From Pannonibacter phragmitetus DSM 14782 (lineage in GTDB: Bacteria > Pseudomonadota > Alphaproteobacteria > Rhizobiales > Stappiaceae): 64,000 nt of DNA. Positions 63,732-64,000 of this stretch are shown here, in pieces. Every line of letters begins with the position of its first letter. Position 1 is the first letter of the stretch. The notes beneath the pieces are model-generated. The model was given only the letters and a program-made list of their open reading frames with translations. It made no database searches and was not told the origin of the DNA. Where the stretch lies: NCBI RefSeq assembly GCF_000382365.1, contig NZ_KB908220.1, positions 150,805 to 214,804 on the forward strand. Reading direction: 5' to 3'. Position numbers and translations under genes: made by a program.

Positions 63732-64000
63732 TGAACCGTCCCGGGTTTTCCGGAGGCAGTTTCATTTGAGTCATGCAACCATATCGAGGGTCTTTTGGGC
63801 TGCATGGTATTTGGCTTCGGCCTCTGCGGGCGGGATGTGCCCGATGGGGCCGAACAGGCGGTTGTTGTTGAACCAATCGACCCAGCGCAGGGTCGCCATT
63901 TCGACGGCCGACGCGCTCGGCCATGACCGCTGGCGCCAGATGACCTCGGCCTTGTAGAGGCCATTGATCGTCTCGGCCAAGGCGTTGTCGTAACTATCAC
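63732..64000 (-). mobile_element. IS3-family insertion sequence, 3' end (truncated by the window)
   Basis: The element enters from the right edge. Its terminal sequence appears to begin at TGAACCGTCCCGGGTTTTCC (63732-63751), the style of IS3-family inverted repeats that start with TG. The transposase C-terminus lies inside. The other end, the target duplication and orfA are beyond base 64000. Confidence 0.75.
63771..64000 (-). CDS. IS3-family transposase OrfB, C-terminal fragment
   Basis: About 76 residues are readable, entering from the right edge: DSYDNALAETINGLYKAEVI, then RSWPSASAVEMATLRWVDWF, NNNRLFGPIGHIPPAEAEA and a short tail ending in DMVA. This is the end of the IS3 rve/DDE integrase core; the Glu of ALAETIN is the last catalytic acidic residue. 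The stop is at 63771. The remaining transposase lies off the window, so activity cannot be judged. Confidence 0.85.
   Translation of the reverse strand, partial: DSYDNALAETINGLYKAEVIWRQRSWPSASAVEMATLRWVDWFNNNRLFGPIGHIPPAEAEAKYHAAQKTLDMVA

Noticed and set aside
63305..64000. A 231-residue minus-strand frame across the IS and the TIR 3' end
   Set aside because: It is out of frame with the recognisable IS3 transposase C-terminus and antisense to the TIR domain.

Overview
The window is GC-rich (roughly 63%) alphaproteobacterial chromosome. Hyphomicrobiales fit best, plausibly Stappiaceae-like (Pannonibacter/Labrenzia type). The grounds are a Na+-NQR locus, a class I PHA synthase, tetrameric sarcosine oxidase next to glutathione-dependent formaldehyde oxidation, the gene order aminotransferase-hom-glpX-recJ, and short palindromic repeats of a rhizobial style. 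The genus is an inference only. I found no rRNA, tRNA or CRISPR array.

Layout. 1-2.7 kb: nqrA (cut by the left edge) diverges from the NQR maturation genes apbE and nqrM. 3.1-7.8 kb: a minus-strand run of two CoA-transferase subunits, a DUF3141 PHA-synthase-like hydrolase and a FabI-like reductase. 8.1-13.8 kb: a compact RiPP locus. It has a C39-peptidase ABC exporter and a second ABC exporter on the plus strand. Converging on them are a GNAT acyltransferase and a nitrile-hydratase-leader (NHLP) precursor with a 19-residue, cysteine-free core after Gly-Gly. This resembles the fatty-acylated 'selidamide' lipopeptides and is the best candidate for an undescribed natural-product system here. 14-20 kb: TerC, a CHASE2 adenylate cyclase with a secreted partner, an SH3 protein, RarD and a cupin.

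20-29.8 kb: a GntR-controlled peptide-uptake operon made of a solute-binding protein, two permeases, gamma-glutamyltransferase, a DUF1028 protein and a double ATPase. Two identical-arm operators (TGAACCA-N10-TGGTTCA) lie 209 bp apart around its promoter. A racemase-family gene sits upstream. 29.9-33.0 kb: a PPOX flavoprotein, DUF2306 and an M3 oligopeptidase. 33.05-35.6 kb: an AT-rich foreign patch with an FRG-domain protein, then an orphan ParD-like antitoxin, three dispersed repeats and a small gene with a palindromic operator. 35.7-48.3 kb: DUF423, an SDR, fghA-frmA, soxBDAG, a Pit phosphate transporter, a Nudix protein and a nitrilase. Sarcosine oxidase releases formaldehyde, which frmA-fghA would remove; the two operons diverge.

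48.4-60.2 kb: recJ, glpX, hom, an aminotransferase, a lipoprotein, phaC, a DUF6653-like protein, agmatinase and guanine deaminase. 60.3-63.7 kb: a large LRR-Roc-COR-TIR protein with 15 tandem 22-residue repeats, a candidate immune NADase. It abuts the end of an IS3-family element that runs off the right edge.
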